Of a stretch of 64,000 nt of DNA, positions 33,064-42,598 are shown one piece after another. The DNA is from Flavobacterium seoulense. Its GTDB lineage: Bacteria; Bacteroidota; Bacteroidia; Flavobacteriales; Flavobacteriaceae. A model generated the notes under the pieces. That model made no database searches. It worked only from the letters and a program-made list of their open reading frames with translations, and was not told where the DNA came from. The position numbers and the translations under genes were made by a program. Numbering within the stretch: position 1 is the first letter of the stretch; the number at the start of each line of letters is the position of its first letter. The stretch is taken from NCBI RefSeq assembly GCF_000695795.1, contig NZ_JNCA01000018.1, positions 36,640 to 100,639 on the forward strand, written 5' to 3'.

Positions 33064-36000
33064 TTAAAAACGAGTTGTTAGACCAAATGAAAAACGTTTT
33101 GTAGGTGGTGTGCTAGCATTATCAATTGACATACCAAAAGCACCTCTTCCCATACTTACTTCAGGATCCTGACCTCTGTACTTTGTAAAAGTATACAGGT
33201 TATCAGCGATTACATTAATCCTTACATCATCTAAATTCAATTTTTTCAATAGATTTTTACCAAAACTATAACTAAGACTCACTGAACGAAGACGAACAAA
33301 AGAAGCATCTTCAACATAACGATCTGAACCCAACCAGTTGTATCCTGCTCCATAAACCGCTCTAGGCATATTAGTGACATCTCCTGGATTACGCCATCTC
33401 GCTAAAACGGCTGTACTTTGATTACTCCAACCATACATGTTAGTAGTATTCATATCTGTACCATTAACAATATCAAAATCAAAACGATACGTAAAGAAAA
33501 GATTTAACCTCCATTGTTTGTCAAAAATTATATTTGGACCAAAACCTCCTGAAAATTTAGGATTGCTATTTCCTAAATACACTACGTCACGACTATCAAT
33601 ATTACCATCTTTGTTAATATCTTCATAAATAGCATCTCCTGGTTGAAATGTATAATCAGTAACCGGATAGTTAAAACGCATAAATACTTCCTGACCATTA
33701 GGACCTATAATTACATTGCCACTGGCATCTCTTGCCTTTGTAGCTTCAAGATCAGTATATACTCCTTTAAAGCGATAGCCATAAAAAGAACCAAAAGGAT
33801 TGTCTACTTGAAGAAAACGTTTAAATTGTCCATTTCTATCTATGTTTCCACTTTCAGTGGGAACATATTCAGATATTTCGGTAATCATATTTTTATTATT
33901 CGAAATATTGAAATTGAAATCTACTTGCCATTTTCCTGACTTATATGGAGTAGAATTAATTCCAATTTCCCATCCTTTGTTTTTCAAAGTTCCTACGTTT
34001 TGATCCGATAAAGTTGTATAACCCGAAACTGAAGTAATATCAAGGTCTTCAAAACGAAGATCTTTAGTTACGGTTTCATATATTTCGGCATCCACACTCA
34101 AACGTTTATTGAACATTTGAAGGTTGAATCCTAAGTTTTTACCAATTTTTGTCTCCCATCGTAAATTAGCTAACTCCATATTTCCAGGAACAACACCGTT
34201 TAGACCAAGATACTGTGTTTGATAATTATTATAAATATTATAAAAAACATAATCATATTTAGGAGCTCCTCCCGATTGTCCATAACTCAATCGCATACTT
34301 AAGTCATCGATACTTGTAAACTTTTGCATAAAAGGCTCTCCTGAAATTCTCCAACGAGTAGAAATGGAAGGGAAATAACCATACTTATTTTTACCAGCAA
34401 ATTTTGAATTACCATCACCACGCAAACCTACATTTATCAAATAGCGATCTAATAAACCATATTGAGCACTAAACACCGCTCCTACACTTCTGGCCTGAGT
34501 ATTACTAGTATATAGTGTACCGTTTGGTGTTCTGGAAGGATTTGACGGATCAGTCAATAAAGACGAAGCCGTATTTGATGTCAATGCCTGATGAGAAGTA
34601 TATTTAAAATCATTTGTTTGCAATGATACCAAAGCCTGAAAGGTTTGTTTTTCTCCTATGTTTGGCGTATAGATAAAATTGGTCTTTGTTATAATGCTTG
34701 ACTGATCAGAATCAGCATCACCAGCTCTGTTTACAACTGTTTCAGTAAAAGGACGACCTGTAGCATTTTGAGGCAGGAAAGACTTGTTTTTTCTGGACAA
34801 ATAATCAAACTGTAAATCAAAAGTTGACATAAACACCTTAGGAACAATACTTACATTCAAATTAAAGTGAGGAACAATACGATCTTCTGATATATCATTA
34901 GTGGCAAGCTCAGCCATAGCAAGTGGATTGTATGTACCACCATAAGTTCCCTGAACGTTAGCAGCCGGTGTAAAATAATTAGGTGTAAGATTTCCTAGCT
35001 CATCATACTCATAAATACTCATATTAGGCATTTTAGTATAAGCAACCCCTCTTAATTTGTCCTGACTATCATTTGAATTCACATAATTGCGTTGAGTATC
35101 TGTATGAGTATAAGACAAATCGGTTTTAAATTTAATACGGTCAGACACTACATAATCCAGGTTCAAACGAGCATTTAATCTTTCTAATCCGGTACCTATA
35201 GTAACCCCTTTTTGTTTATAATATCCTACTGATGTAAAATATCTTGCTTTTTGGCCTCCTCCCTGTAAAGAAAGGTTATGATCTCCTGTCAAACCAACTT
35301 GAGTAATTGCATCTACCCAATTAGTATTTTGACTATAATTTTTATAATAATAAACATCCTGTGGATCGTATTGAAATTCTTTAACTGTCAAAGTATTCAA
35401 AGGCACTCCATTTCTATTCATAAATTCTTCAGGTATCAATTGCGAGTATTGATCACCATTCAACATAGGAATAGTAGGTGGCAATTTAGAGTAAGTTCCT
35501 CTAAAAGTATATGTAATTTTTGGAGCTCCTACAGATCCACGTTTAGTAGTTATTAATAAAACCCCTGCAGCCGCACGAGAACCCCAAATAGCGGTAGCAG
35601 CAGCATCTTTTAATATCGTTATAGTTTCAATATCGGATGGTGCAATATTAATTAAGGCGGCATATCCTTGCTCATCAGCTGATCCAAAGTTAAAATCATC
35701 AGGTACTGAAGTCTCATAAGGCATTCCATCAACTACAATCAAAGGATCAGAAGAACCAGTAATAGAAGATGTACCACGAATACGAATTTGCATTCCCGCT
35801 CCTGGATCCCCACTACTAGCAACAATGTCCACCCCTGATAAACGTCCTTGCAAAGCTTCATCGATTGAAGCCGCTTGTGTACCTTCTAAATCAGCCGCAT
35901 TAATACTAACCGAACTCGTTGTACGGTCTCGATCTGCAATACGCATTAATCCATTATCAGACGATTTAGCTGAAGTAACAACAATCTCTTTTAACGATTC

Positions 36001-36339
36001 AACACTTGAAACTAACGTTACCTTAATAGATACTTTCCCATTAATAGCAACAGTCTTAGATTTGTAACCAATTGTAGATATTAACAATTTGTTATTAGGA
36101 TTTTTAACTTTAATAGCAAAATTTCCATCAATATCCGTTACAGTACTTCCTACTGTACGATTTTCCCCATCTTGCTCAGCAATCGAAGCCATAGGAATTG
36201 TTTGGTTATCTGAAGCATCAAATACCTGTCCTCTTACTATATAAGGAGCATTGGCTTGTTGTGCTAATGCAGGTAAAGTTGCCAGAAGAATAAAGGCAAA
36301 AGTAAAACTGCGTAATATATTTATAATTTGTTGTTTCAT
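33064..36339 (-). CDS. SusC/RagA-family TonB-dependent receptor (first pair)
   Basis: A 1091-residue outer-membrane channel. Signal peptide about 1-26, CarboxypepD_reg-like domain about 32-110, plug with SLKEIVVTSAKSSDNGLMR, LQGRLSGVDIVASSGDPGAG and PLIVVDGMPYE, then a beta-barrel ending in RFSFGLTTRF. There is no STN domain. The start codon lies 1 bp after the stop of the large FAS1 gene, so translation is probably coupled. With the SusD 19 bp downstream it forms the first import complex of the pectin locus. Confidence 0.95.
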   Translation of the reverse strand: MKQQIINILRSFTFAFILLATLPALAQQANAPYIVRGQVFDASDNQTIPMASIAEQDGENRTVGSTVTDIDGNFAIKVKNPNNKLLISTIGYKSKTVAINGKVSIKVTLVSSVESLKEIVVTSAKSSDNGLMRIADRDRTTSSVSINAADLEGTQAASIDEALQGRLSGVDIVASSGDPGAGMQIRIRGTSSITGSSDPLIVVDGMPYETSVPDDFNFGSADEQGYAALINIAPSDIETITILKDAAATAIWGSRAAAGVLLITTKRGSVGAPKITYTFRGTYSKLPPTIPMLNGDQYSQLIPEEFMNRNGVPLNTLTVKEFQYDPQDVYYYKNYSQNTNWVDAITQVGLTGDHNLSLQGGGQKARYFTSVGYYKQKGVTIGTGLERLNARLNLDYVVSDRIKFKTDLSYTHTDTQRNYVNSNDSQDKLRGVAYTKMPNMSIYEYDELGNLTPNYFTPAANVQGTYGGTYNPLAMAELATNDISEDRIVPHFNLNVSIVPKVFMSTFDLQFDYLSRKNKSFLPQNATGRPFTETVVNRAGDADSDQSSIITKTNFIYTPNIGEKQTFQALVSLQTNDFKYTSHQALTSNTASSLLTDPSNPSRTPNGTLYTSNTQARSVGAVFSAQYGLLDRYLINVGLRGDGNSKFAGKNKYGYFPSISTRWRISGEPFMQKFTSIDDLSMRLSYGQSGGAPKYDYVFYNIYNNYQTQYLGLNGVVPGNMELANLRWETKIGKNLGFNLQMFNKRLSVDAEIYETVTKDLRFEDLDITSVSGYTTLSDQNVGTLKNKGWEIGINSTPYKSGKWQVDFNFNISNNKNMITEISEYVPTESGNIDRNGQFKRFLQVDNPFGSFYGYRFKGVYTDLEATKARDASGNVIIGPNGQEVFMRFNYPVTDYTFQPGDAIYEDINKDGNIDSRDVVYLGNSNPKFSGGFGPNIIFDKQWRLNLFFTYRFDFDIVNGTDMNTTNMYGWSNQSTAVLARWRNPGDVTNMPRAVYGAGYNWLGSDRYVEDASFVRLRSVSLSYSFGKNLLKKLNLDDVRINVIADNLYTFTKYRGQDPEVSMGRGAFGMSIDNASTPPTKRFSFGLTTRF

Positions 36340-36340
36340 T

Positions 36341-38560
36341 TTATTCCGGAAGTTTAAGATAGTTATCTACTAAATGAATTAAGGATCTATCAGCTAAATT
36401 GTTACTTTGAGCTTTAACATAGTTTGCTGTTCTCATACTATTTAAATCTCTAAATGATAAAGTACCTGAAGTACTCGCAACATTAACATAGGTTTTTTCT
36501 CCCAAACCATCTTTTCTAAGTGTTTCAAATTGACCAGTTGTTAACCCATCATCAGAAGCTGTCTTATCGACCAAAATGTGAAAACTAATAAAATCGGCAA
36601 CCTTATCCTTATCTCCTTGTAAAGCAGGATTATCTGATGCAGGTAAAACACCATCTAATTTAGCTTGAGCTATTGCAGCATTATTTGGAATAATAAAAGT
36701 ATATGAGGTACCTAAAGCAACTCCCTGAATAGCATCTGTAGCGGCATTATAAAGTGTCGAATTCTTAAGATAATTATAGAATGCAGAAAATTGAGAACCG
36801 GCTACTCCGGCTAATGCCTTAATTTTTTTACCTTGTGGGTCTTCTGCAAACTGAGGGATATTATCGATATAATAAGTTACACCATTTTGTTGAATATCCT
36901 TACCTGTTATTGTAACTTGAGTTCCCTTTTCTTCATTACCTGCAGCAAATATTTTACCATTATTCCATTTAATATATTCTCCTGGGAAATCCAAATCTCC
37001 TGTACGAATAATACCTGAAGTAGTCATTATATTATCTAACTCACCGTTAGGCGTTGCTACAATACAATTATATAGTACACGATATAAACGTGCTCTGGCA
37101 GGACCGGCTGTTATTCTTTGTTGTGTAGTTGGGTTAGTATACACCCATATTGAACTATTAACATCATAATCAAATCCTAAAGAACGAAGTAAAGAATCTG
37201 AAGGTAAAAACAAAACAAATTTACCTCTGATATTACTTACCATTTCTTTAATCCCTGAACCATCATTAAACAATCTGGTTGCAAGCATATAATTAGGATC
37301 TAAATAAGCCGAAGTATAAACACTATAAAATAAATTAGACTTTTGTACTTTATTAGTTCCATAAAAGAAACCATTACTTAAGATTTTTTTATCAGTGATA
37401 TCCGAATTAAAATCAAACCTTAGATCCTCACCTACCCCATTATCATAACTTGTAGCTTTTGAAGGCCAAACTGCATTTTGAACCATATGTGCATTAACAA
37501 AATCCTGAAACACATATAATGGAAGTTTATCTAATGAAGTGTAGTGCTTAAGCAAAACCTGATTAACAAATGTTTGCAAAGGTGCATTTTCAGGCACAAT
37601 CAATGTATAAGCATCTGATTGTCCATCGTTATCAGCTTGTTTAATATAATTTTCATTATTAGGAGAGAAAACTAATGAAGGATTATAAAATTTAACATAA
37701 ACATCATCAGTCTTTCCTGTAAAATTATAGTAACTGGCTTTTACATTTTCGTTAAAAACATAAGAAACTAAATTATTTTCAAGAATACTACGGAAAAGAC
37801 TGTATTTACTGTTTGATTTTTCACTATCCTGTTCCAAATATTGACCAATACTCAATAATGGAAGACTAACTTTATCTACTTCATGAATAATACCATTCTC
37901 AGCAATAATATCAGCCTCTTTTACTTTACCTTCAAACAGATTAAATCCTGTGTAATCACTAGTTGGATAGAAGTAATTAAAATCAGCAGAGCTTAAATTT
38001 GCGGCAGCAAAATGCTCATCAGTAAAATAAGTAACATACTTATTATTATAATCTCCTATAACATAAGCTCCATTACGATTAGCATCTACTATCACTCTTG
38101 GAGTTCCATCTATTATTTTATTTTGAAATCCATCATAATATGCAGTTCTTCTCCTAAACGCATTATCTTTTACCCATCCTTGTCCGCTTTGATAATCCGA
38201 AAGCTGATCTTCTCTAAAAGCATTATAAACAAGTGCATATTTAACAATCTTAGAAGCTGTCGCATCATCAATCTTACTTACATCTGATATATTTTGTTCT
38301 TGAAAATATTTCGTAAAAGCCTCATCATTTGGAGCAAATATTGTCCAGTAGCCTGATTTACTCAAGATATCTTTGTAACCGGCTTTTTCAATTAGGACTA
38401 AGAAATTTTTAAAATTACCTCTTACATCTAATTGCTGATAAATTGGATCTTCAAGATAATCTGGGCGCCCATAGTATTCATCAAATACATCTCGACTACA
38501 ACTGGCAAATAGCACCAGAAGGGGTAGAATTAATAAATAATAGTTAATTTTTCTCTTCAT
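36341..38560 (-). CDS. Large multi-FAS1 lipoprotein, first gene of the SusCD operon
   Basis: A 739-residue lipoprotein. The lipobox LFASC gives Cys21. Four FAS1-like repeats can be traced by their core strands: YWTIFAPNDEAFTKYF, YTLIVPENAPLQTF, FVLFLPSDSLLRSL and YTFIIPNNAAIAQA. The last ends with the H-box-like SLIHLVDNYLKL at the C-terminus. FAS1 domains mediate adhesion or glycan binding elsewhere. As the promoter-proximal gene, translationally linked to susC, it is probably a major surface binding component. A -7 box and a putative operator lie 77-124 bp upstream. Confidence 0.88.
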   Translation of the reverse strand: MKRKINYYLLILPLLVLFASCSRDVFDEYYGRPDYLEDPIYQQLDVRGNFKNFLVLIEKAGYKDILSKSGYWTIFAPNDEAFTKYFQEQNISDVSKIDDATASKIVKYALVYNAFREDQLSDYQSGQGWVKDNAFRRRTAYYDGFQNKIIDGTPRVIVDANRNGAYVIGDYNNKYVTYFTDEHFAAANLSSADFNYFYPTSDYTGFNLFEGKVKEADIIAENGIIHEVDKVSLPLLSIGQYLEQDSEKSNSKYSLFRSILENNLVSYVFNENVKASYYNFTGKTDDVYVKFYNPSLVFSPNNENYIKQADNDGQSDAYTLIVPENAPLQTFVNQVLLKHYTSLDKLPLYVFQDFVNAHMVQNAVWPSKATSYDNGVGEDLRFDFNSDITDKKILSNGFFYGTNKVQKSNLFYSVYTSAYLDPNYMLATRLFNDGSGIKEMVSNIRGKFVLFLPSDSLLRSLGFDYDVNSSIWVYTNPTTQQRITAGPARARLYRVLYNCIVATPNGELDNIMTTSGIIRTGDLDFPGEYIKWNNGKIFAAGNEEKGTQVTITGKDIQQNGVTYYIDNIPQFAEDPQGKKIKALAGVAGSQFSAFYNYLKNSTLYNAATDAIQGVALGTSYTFIIPNNAAIAQAKLDGVLPASDNPALQGDKDKVADFISFHILVDKTASDDGLTTGQFETLRKDGLGEKTYVNVASTSGTLSFRDLNSMRTANYVKAQSNNLADRSLIHLVDNYLKLPE

Positions 38561-38636
38561 TGTTGGTTAGCGTATAAAGTGGTGAATAAATTAATTTGTG
38601 TTTTTTTTAACTCTTTTTTATCAAGTTTTAACTTTT

Positions 38637-38644
38637 CAAATGTA
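38637..38644 (-). promoter_or_regulatory. Promoter -7 box of the FAS1/SusCD operon
   Basis: On the minus strand TACATTTG matches TAnnTTTG, 77 bp before the FAS1 ATG. No TTTG -33 box is present at the normal distance; the AACAGG-type site at 38665-38684 occupies that position. Confidence 0.6.
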
Positions 38645-38664
38645 TATGTTAAGCTTAATACATG

Positions 38665-38684
38665 TATCCTGCTCTATCCTGTTA
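38665..38684 (-). promoter_or_regulatory. Putative operator of the FAS1/SusCD operon
   Basis: Read on the minus strand: TAACAGGATAGAGCAGGATA. It is a direct repeat of CAGGATA with a 10-bp period. It ends 20 nt before the -7 box. A similar site with the same 20-nt spacing lies at the enzyme-operon promoter (44029-44047), and a half-site lies over the regulator start (40082-40093). The binding protein is inferred to be the GntR regulator at 40100. Confidence 0.55.
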
Positions 38685-39170
38685 TTTCACATATATATAA
38701 AAAAAAAGCAAATTAAATACACATATCACATTCTATTAACGAATAAATTATTGATGAAAAATTTATTGTATTCATTGGGATTATCTCAATTATTACACAT
38801 TAAATACACCTAACAAAATTCATATATATCAATTTAACATATATTTTGTAATTTTAAAAAAATATTGTTATTAAAAATGTTTGTTTATCTAACCTTAAAA
38901 AAAACACGCTTTTTATCAAGATTTTTCGATCAATTACTATAAAAAAACACTTTTAATGAACACTAATTATTAAAAAAAATATTTTCAATGATACAATTTC
39001 GAAAAAAGCCAATTAAAGATACGAAATAAACTATGCTAGCTTTCAAAACAGACTACAAAATAATTTAACATTTACCATTAACAATAAATCAATCTATTAA
39101 AACTTCTTTATAATAATTCTTCATAATGCAGTATAAAAGAAGATTAGAAAAACCATTACTTTTGATTTTC
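38685..39170. other. Very AT-rich intergenic region between divergent operons
   Basis: About 490 bp of A/T-rich sequence with many runs of A or T and no credible gene; an open frame at 38598-38813 is low-complexity and covers the promoter and operator. A CAGTATAAAA (39129-39138) is shared with the regulator leader (40089-40098), possibly by chance. Curved or nucleoid-protein-bound DNA is possible. Confidence 0.5.
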
Positions 39171-39178
39171 TAAATTTG
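39171..39178 (+). promoter_or_regulatory. Promoter -7 box for the SDR gene
   Basis: TAAATTTG matches TAnnTTTG and lies 22 bp before the ATG at 39200. A TTG that could extend the SDR frame (39176) lies inside this box and is therefore rejected as a start. Confidence 0.6.
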
Positions 39179-39199
39179 ACACACATTAAACAAAATACA

Positions 39200-39937
39200 A
39201 TGAATACAAAAACTGCAATTGTTACTGGAGGAAATTCAGGCTTAGGTTTTGCCACAGCAAAAAAATTATGTGATAACGGAATCAAGACTTATATAATAGG
39301 TCGCTCTAAAGATAAAACCGAAGAAGCCTGTGCAGAAATCGGCCCAAATGCCATTCCGGTTATTTTTGATTTAAATAATCTGAAAGGAATTCCTGCCATG
39401 ATTGCGGAGTTAACCAAAGAAGCTCCAATAGACATTTTAGTAAACAATGCGGGAATTAATTCAAAAAAAGAATTTGCAGATGTAACTGACGAAGATTTCT
39501 TATCCATCATACACACTAATCTTCTAAGTGTTTTTGCAGTAAGCAGAGAAGTTGTAAAAAACATGAAAGAACATAAAAACGGAAGCATCGTTAATATTAG
39601 CTCTATGGCTTCTCAATACGGAATTCCAAAAGTGATTGCCTACACTGCCAGCAAAGGTGCCATCGAAGCAATGACCCGAGCTATGGCTGTGGAATTAGCA
39701 AATTTCGGGATTCGTGTTAATTGCATTGCTCCTGGATTTATCAAAACTAAAATGTCGGCAACAGCATTAGATAACGATCCGGAAAGAAAAAACAAAGTTT
39801 TAGGAAGAACACCGATGGGTTATTTAGGTGAACCAGAAGATGTCGCGGATGCAGCTTATTTTTATGCAACAACCGAATCAAAATATGTAACAGGAACCGT
39901 TTTACCTGTAGACGGAGGAAACAGCATTGGATTTTAA
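39200..39937 (+). CDS. Short-chain dehydrogenase/reductase (KduD/gluconate dehydrogenase-like)
   Basis: A 245-residue NAD(P)-dependent SDR. The cofactor motif is TGGNSGLG (residues about 9-16), the NNAG motif is VNNAGIN, and the catalytic Ser, Tyr and Lys are in NISSMASQYG and YTASKGA. The C-terminus VTGTVLPVDGGNSIGF is typical of classical SDRs. Position beside pectin and xylose genes suggests a sugar-acid or sugar dehydrogenase such as KduD (2-deoxy-D-gluconate/DKI reduction), but the family is broad and the substrate is not certain. Followed by a terminator. Confidence 0.88.
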   Translation: MNTKTAIVTGGNSGLGFATAKKLCDNGIKTYIIGRSKDKTEEACAEIGPNAIPVIFDLNNLKGIPAMIAELTKEAPIDILVNNAGINSKKEFADVTDEDFLSIIHTNLLSVFAVSREVVKNMKEHKNGSIVNISSMASQYGIPKVIAYTASKGAIEAMTRAMAVELANFGIRVNCIAPGFIKTKMSATALDNDPERKNKVLGRTPMGYLGEPEDVADAAYFYATTESKYVTGTVLPVDGGNSIGF

Positions 39938-39980
39938 TTCAAACCAAAGCTCTTCAAAACAAAATATTTTATAATAAAGA

Positions 39981-40016
39981 AATCCATTTTCAGATATTCG
40001 AAAATGGATTTTTTGG
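39981..40016 (+). terminator. Intrinsic terminator after the SDR gene
   Basis: AATCCATTTTC (39981-39991) and GAAAATGGATT (40000-40010) form a perfect 11-bp stem with an 8-nt loop, followed by TTTT. Confidence 0.8.
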
Positions 40017-40043
40017 TTTTTAAAAAAAAATAAAATATTTTTT

Positions 40044-40073
40044 TTTGGGCAGAACTATTTTTATATATATTTG
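40044..40073 (+). promoter_or_regulatory. Promoter of the regulator-xylB-xylA operon
   Basis: TTTG at 40044-40047 and TATATTTG at 40066-40073 form a Bacteroidota promoter with an 18-nt spacer, 26 bp before the regulator ATG. Confidence 0.7.
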
Positions 40074-40081
40074 CATACCGG

Positions 40082-40093
40082 AACAGAACAGTA
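40082..40093 (+). promoter_or_regulatory. Putative operator half-site over the regulator transcription start
   Basis: AACAGAACAGTA differs at one base from AACAGGACAGTA at 44029-44040. It lies just after the -7 box, where binding would block transcription, consistent with autoregulation by the encoded GntR protein. Confidence 0.5.
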
Positions 40094-40099
40094 TAAAAA

Positions 40100-41098
40100 A
40101 TGGAACGCAATTTTACTTTCAAAATCAATCACGAAAGCGATACCCCAAAATATCAGCAATTAGTCAATTCAATAAACAATGCCATTGCCGAAAACATCCT
40201 GGCAAAAGGCGAGCAATTACCTTCAGTGAATAGTATTTGTCAAAAAAACAAATTATCAAGAGATACTGTTTTTAAGGCTTATTCGATATTAAAAGAACAA
40301 AAATTAATTGATTCTGTACCTAATAAAGGATATTTTGTTGCGGCCGAAACTCGAAAAGTATTATTAGTACTGGATACTTTCAAAGCCTACAAAGAAGTCC
40401 TTTACCACTCTTTTGTTGACAATCTAGCAGACAATATTATTGTCGATGTACAATTTCACCATTACAATATAGACAATTTTAAAACTATAATTAACAATAG
40501 TTTTGGTAAATATTACAAATATGTAGTGATGACTTTTGATGATAAAGAAGTTGCTACAACTTTGAATTCGATTTCAAACGAAAAATTACTATTAATAGAC
40601 TGGAATATTCATTCGAAATCAAAAAACAATTACGTATTTCAGGATTTTGGAAAGGCATTTTATGAAGCTTTACAACAAGGAGACGATTTATTCCGAAAAT
40701 ATAACGAAGTAGTTTTTGTTTATCCTCCATTTACAAATCACCCGAAAGAAACATTAGACTATTTTAAAAAATATTGTTCAGATGCTAATCTTAAACATAA
40801 AATCATTTACAAACTAAGTGATTTTAATATCCAAAAAAACATCGCTTACATCAGTGTGAGTGATCGAATTTTGGGAATGTTTTTAGAACAATGTCGTGAG
40901 AAAGACTTAGAACCAGGAAAAGACGTTGGTTTTTTATCTTATAATGAAACACCAATGAAGAAATTTATCTACAAAGGAATTTCGGTAGTTACAACTGACT
41001 TCAAAGAACTTGGTGTCAAAGCAGCCGAATTTGTAACAAGAGAACAAGCTATAAAAACTTACATACCAACCAAATTAATCATTAGAGAATCATTATAA
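40100..41098 (+). CDS. GntR-family regulator with sugar-binding-protein-like sensor (XylR-type)
   Basis: A 332-residue transcription factor. The N-terminal winged helix (about 1-72) has the GntR pattern YQQLVNSINNAIAENILAKGEQLPSVNSICQKNKLSRDTV. The remaining part is a LacI/periplasmic-binding-type effector domain (about 78-330, VLLVLDTFKAYKEVLYHSFV, YKGISVVTTDFKELG). This combination is that of AraR-type regulators. The gene leads the xylB-xylA operon with 3 bp before xylB, so D-xylose or a related pentose is the likely effector. A motif resembling its own start region occurs at both flanking pectin operons. Confidence 0.9.
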   Translation: MERNFTFKINHESDTPKYQQLVNSINNAIAENILAKGEQLPSVNSICQKNKLSRDTVFKAYSILKEQKLIDSVPNKGYFVAAETRKVLLVLDTFKAYKEVLYHSFVDNLADNIIVDVQFHHYNIDNFKTIINNSFGKYYKYVVMTFDDKEVATTLNSISNEKLLLIDWNIHSKSKNNYVFQDFGKAFYEALQQGDDLFRKYNEVVFVYPPFTNHPKETLDYFKKYCSDANLKHKIIYKLSDFNIQKNIAYISVSDRILGMFLEQCREKDLEPGKDVGFLSYNETPMKKFIYKGISVVTTDFKELGVKAAEFVTREQAIKTYIPTKLIIRESL

Positions 41099-41101
41099 GT
41101 T

Positions 41102-42583
41102 ATGTATTACATAGGATATGACATAGGCAGTTCCTCAGTCAAAGTTGCTATAGTAGCATCGGCAACAGGAAAAAACATCATTACACTGCATGAACCTGCT
41201 AACGAAATGGCAATTACTGCGCACCATAAAGACTGGGCCGAACAAGATCCGGAAATGTGGTGGAAGTATGCCTGTATCGCCACTAAAAGAGCAATTAAAG
41301 AAGCTAATATTGATGCATCAAAAATAACCGGAGTTGGTATTTCGTACCAAATGCACGGCTTAGTTGTTGTTGACAAAGAAGGTAAATCATTGCGAAATTC
41401 TATCATCTGGTGTGATAGCCGTGCAGTTGAAATTGGTGATAAAGCTTTTGAAGACTTAGGCGAAGAGCAATGTGCCTCTCACCTACTCAATTCTCCCGGA
41501 AATTTCACAGCTTCCAAATTAACCTGGGTTAAAGAAAATGAACCTGAAATTTACAGTCAGATTTACAAATACATGTTACCTGGCGATTTTATTGCATATA
41601 AATTAACAGGTGAAATAAATACTACCAAAAACGGTTTATCAGAAGGAATGCTTTGGGATTACAAAGAAAACGAAGTCGCTGATTGGTTACTAAAATATTA
41701 CGGAATAGACGCATCATTAACACCCGCAATTGTAGACAATTTCACAAACCAAAGTTTCCTTAACGAAAAAGGTGCTCAAGAATCAGGACTTCCAGCAGGA
41801 ATTCCTGTTGTGTACAGAGCGGGTGACCAACCCAATAATGCTTTATCACTAAACATTTTAAAACCTGGCGAAGTTGCTGCAACAGGAGGAACATCTGGAG
41901 TTATTTATGCCGTTACTGATAAATTAAAATCGAAAGAAACTTCCCGAATCAACAGTTTTGTACATGTTAATTATACCAATGAGAAACCAACTGTTGGAAA
42001 ATTATTATGTATTAATGGAGCAGGAATACAATACCGCTGGCTACGCAATCATTGCGGAATGGATTCTTATGAAAACATGAATGTAAAAGCCGAAGAAGTT
42101 TCGGTAGGTTCTGACGGTGTGGTTGTGATTCCTTTTGGAAACGGAGCTGAAAGAATGTTTAACAATAAAAACATTGGTAGTCATTTCCTGAATTTAAACC
42201 TCAACAAACACGGACACGGACATTTATACCGCGCTACTCTAGAAGGCATTGCCTTTGCTTTTGTTTACGGAATGGAAATAATGAAAGACGATAATGCCCA
42301 AATAAATGTGATTCGTGCCGGAAACGACAATTTATTCCGTTCCGAAATTTTTTCGAATACTGTAGCCACATTAATTGGTCACGAAATAGAAATTTACAAC
42401 ACTACTGGAGCTGTTGGAGCTGCAAGAGCAGTCGGTTTAATCGATGGTGATTATGAAACTTTTGGTGATAATATTATCAAAAACGATCACGTCATGACCT
42501 ATAAACCTTTAGAAGATAGCCGACCTTATTTAGAAGCATATCAAAATTGGAAAAAAGAACTAGAACTTATTATCAACAAATAA
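41102..42583 (+). CDS. xylB: Xylulokinase (FGGY family)
   Basis: A 493-residue sugar kinase that makes xylulose-5-phosphate. The N-terminal phosphate-binding segment is YIGYDIGSSSVKVAI; the substrate-site segment GVGISYQMHGLVVVD and the catalytic Asp in YRAGDQPNNAL (about residue 241) are present. The C-terminal half carries the ATP-binding RAGNDNLFRSEIF and TGAVGAARAVGL. Length matches FGGY kinases. It lies between the GntR regulator and xylA with gaps of 3 and 15 bp, so all three are one operon. Confidence 0.95.
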   Translation: MYYIGYDIGSSSVKVAIVASATGKNIITLHEPANEMAITAHHKDWAEQDPEMWWKYACIATKRAIKEANIDASKITGVGISYQMHGLVVVDKEGKSLRNSIIWCDSRAVEIGDKAFEDLGEEQCASHLLNSPGNFTASKLTWVKENEPEIYSQIYKYMLPGDFIAYKLTGEINTTKNGLSEGMLWDYKENEVADWLLKYYGIDASLTPAIVDNFTNQSFLNEKGAQESGLPAGIPVVYRAGDQPNNALSLNILKPGEVAATGGTSGVIYAVTDKLKSKETSRINSFVHVNYTNEKPTVGKLLCINGAGIQYRWLRNHCGMDSYENMNVKAEEVSVGSDGVVVIPFGNGAERMFNNKNIGSHFLNLNLNKHGHGHLYRATLEGIAFAFVYGMEIMKDDNAQINVIRAGNDNLFRSEIFSNTVATLIGHEIEIYNTTGAVGAARAVGLIDGDYETFGDNIIKNDHVMTYKPLEDSRPYLEAYQNWKKELELIINK

Positions 42584-42598
42584 ACTAAAAACAAAAAA

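Noticed and set aside
38598..38813. 71-codon open frame between the divergent FAS1 and SDR operons
   Set aside because: Low-complexity, AT-driven composition, no domain, and it covers the -7 box and operator-like site of the SusCD operon.
39289..39588. 99-codon frame antisense to the SDR gene
   Set aside because: Overlaps conserved SDR motifs on the coding strand; no independent evidence.
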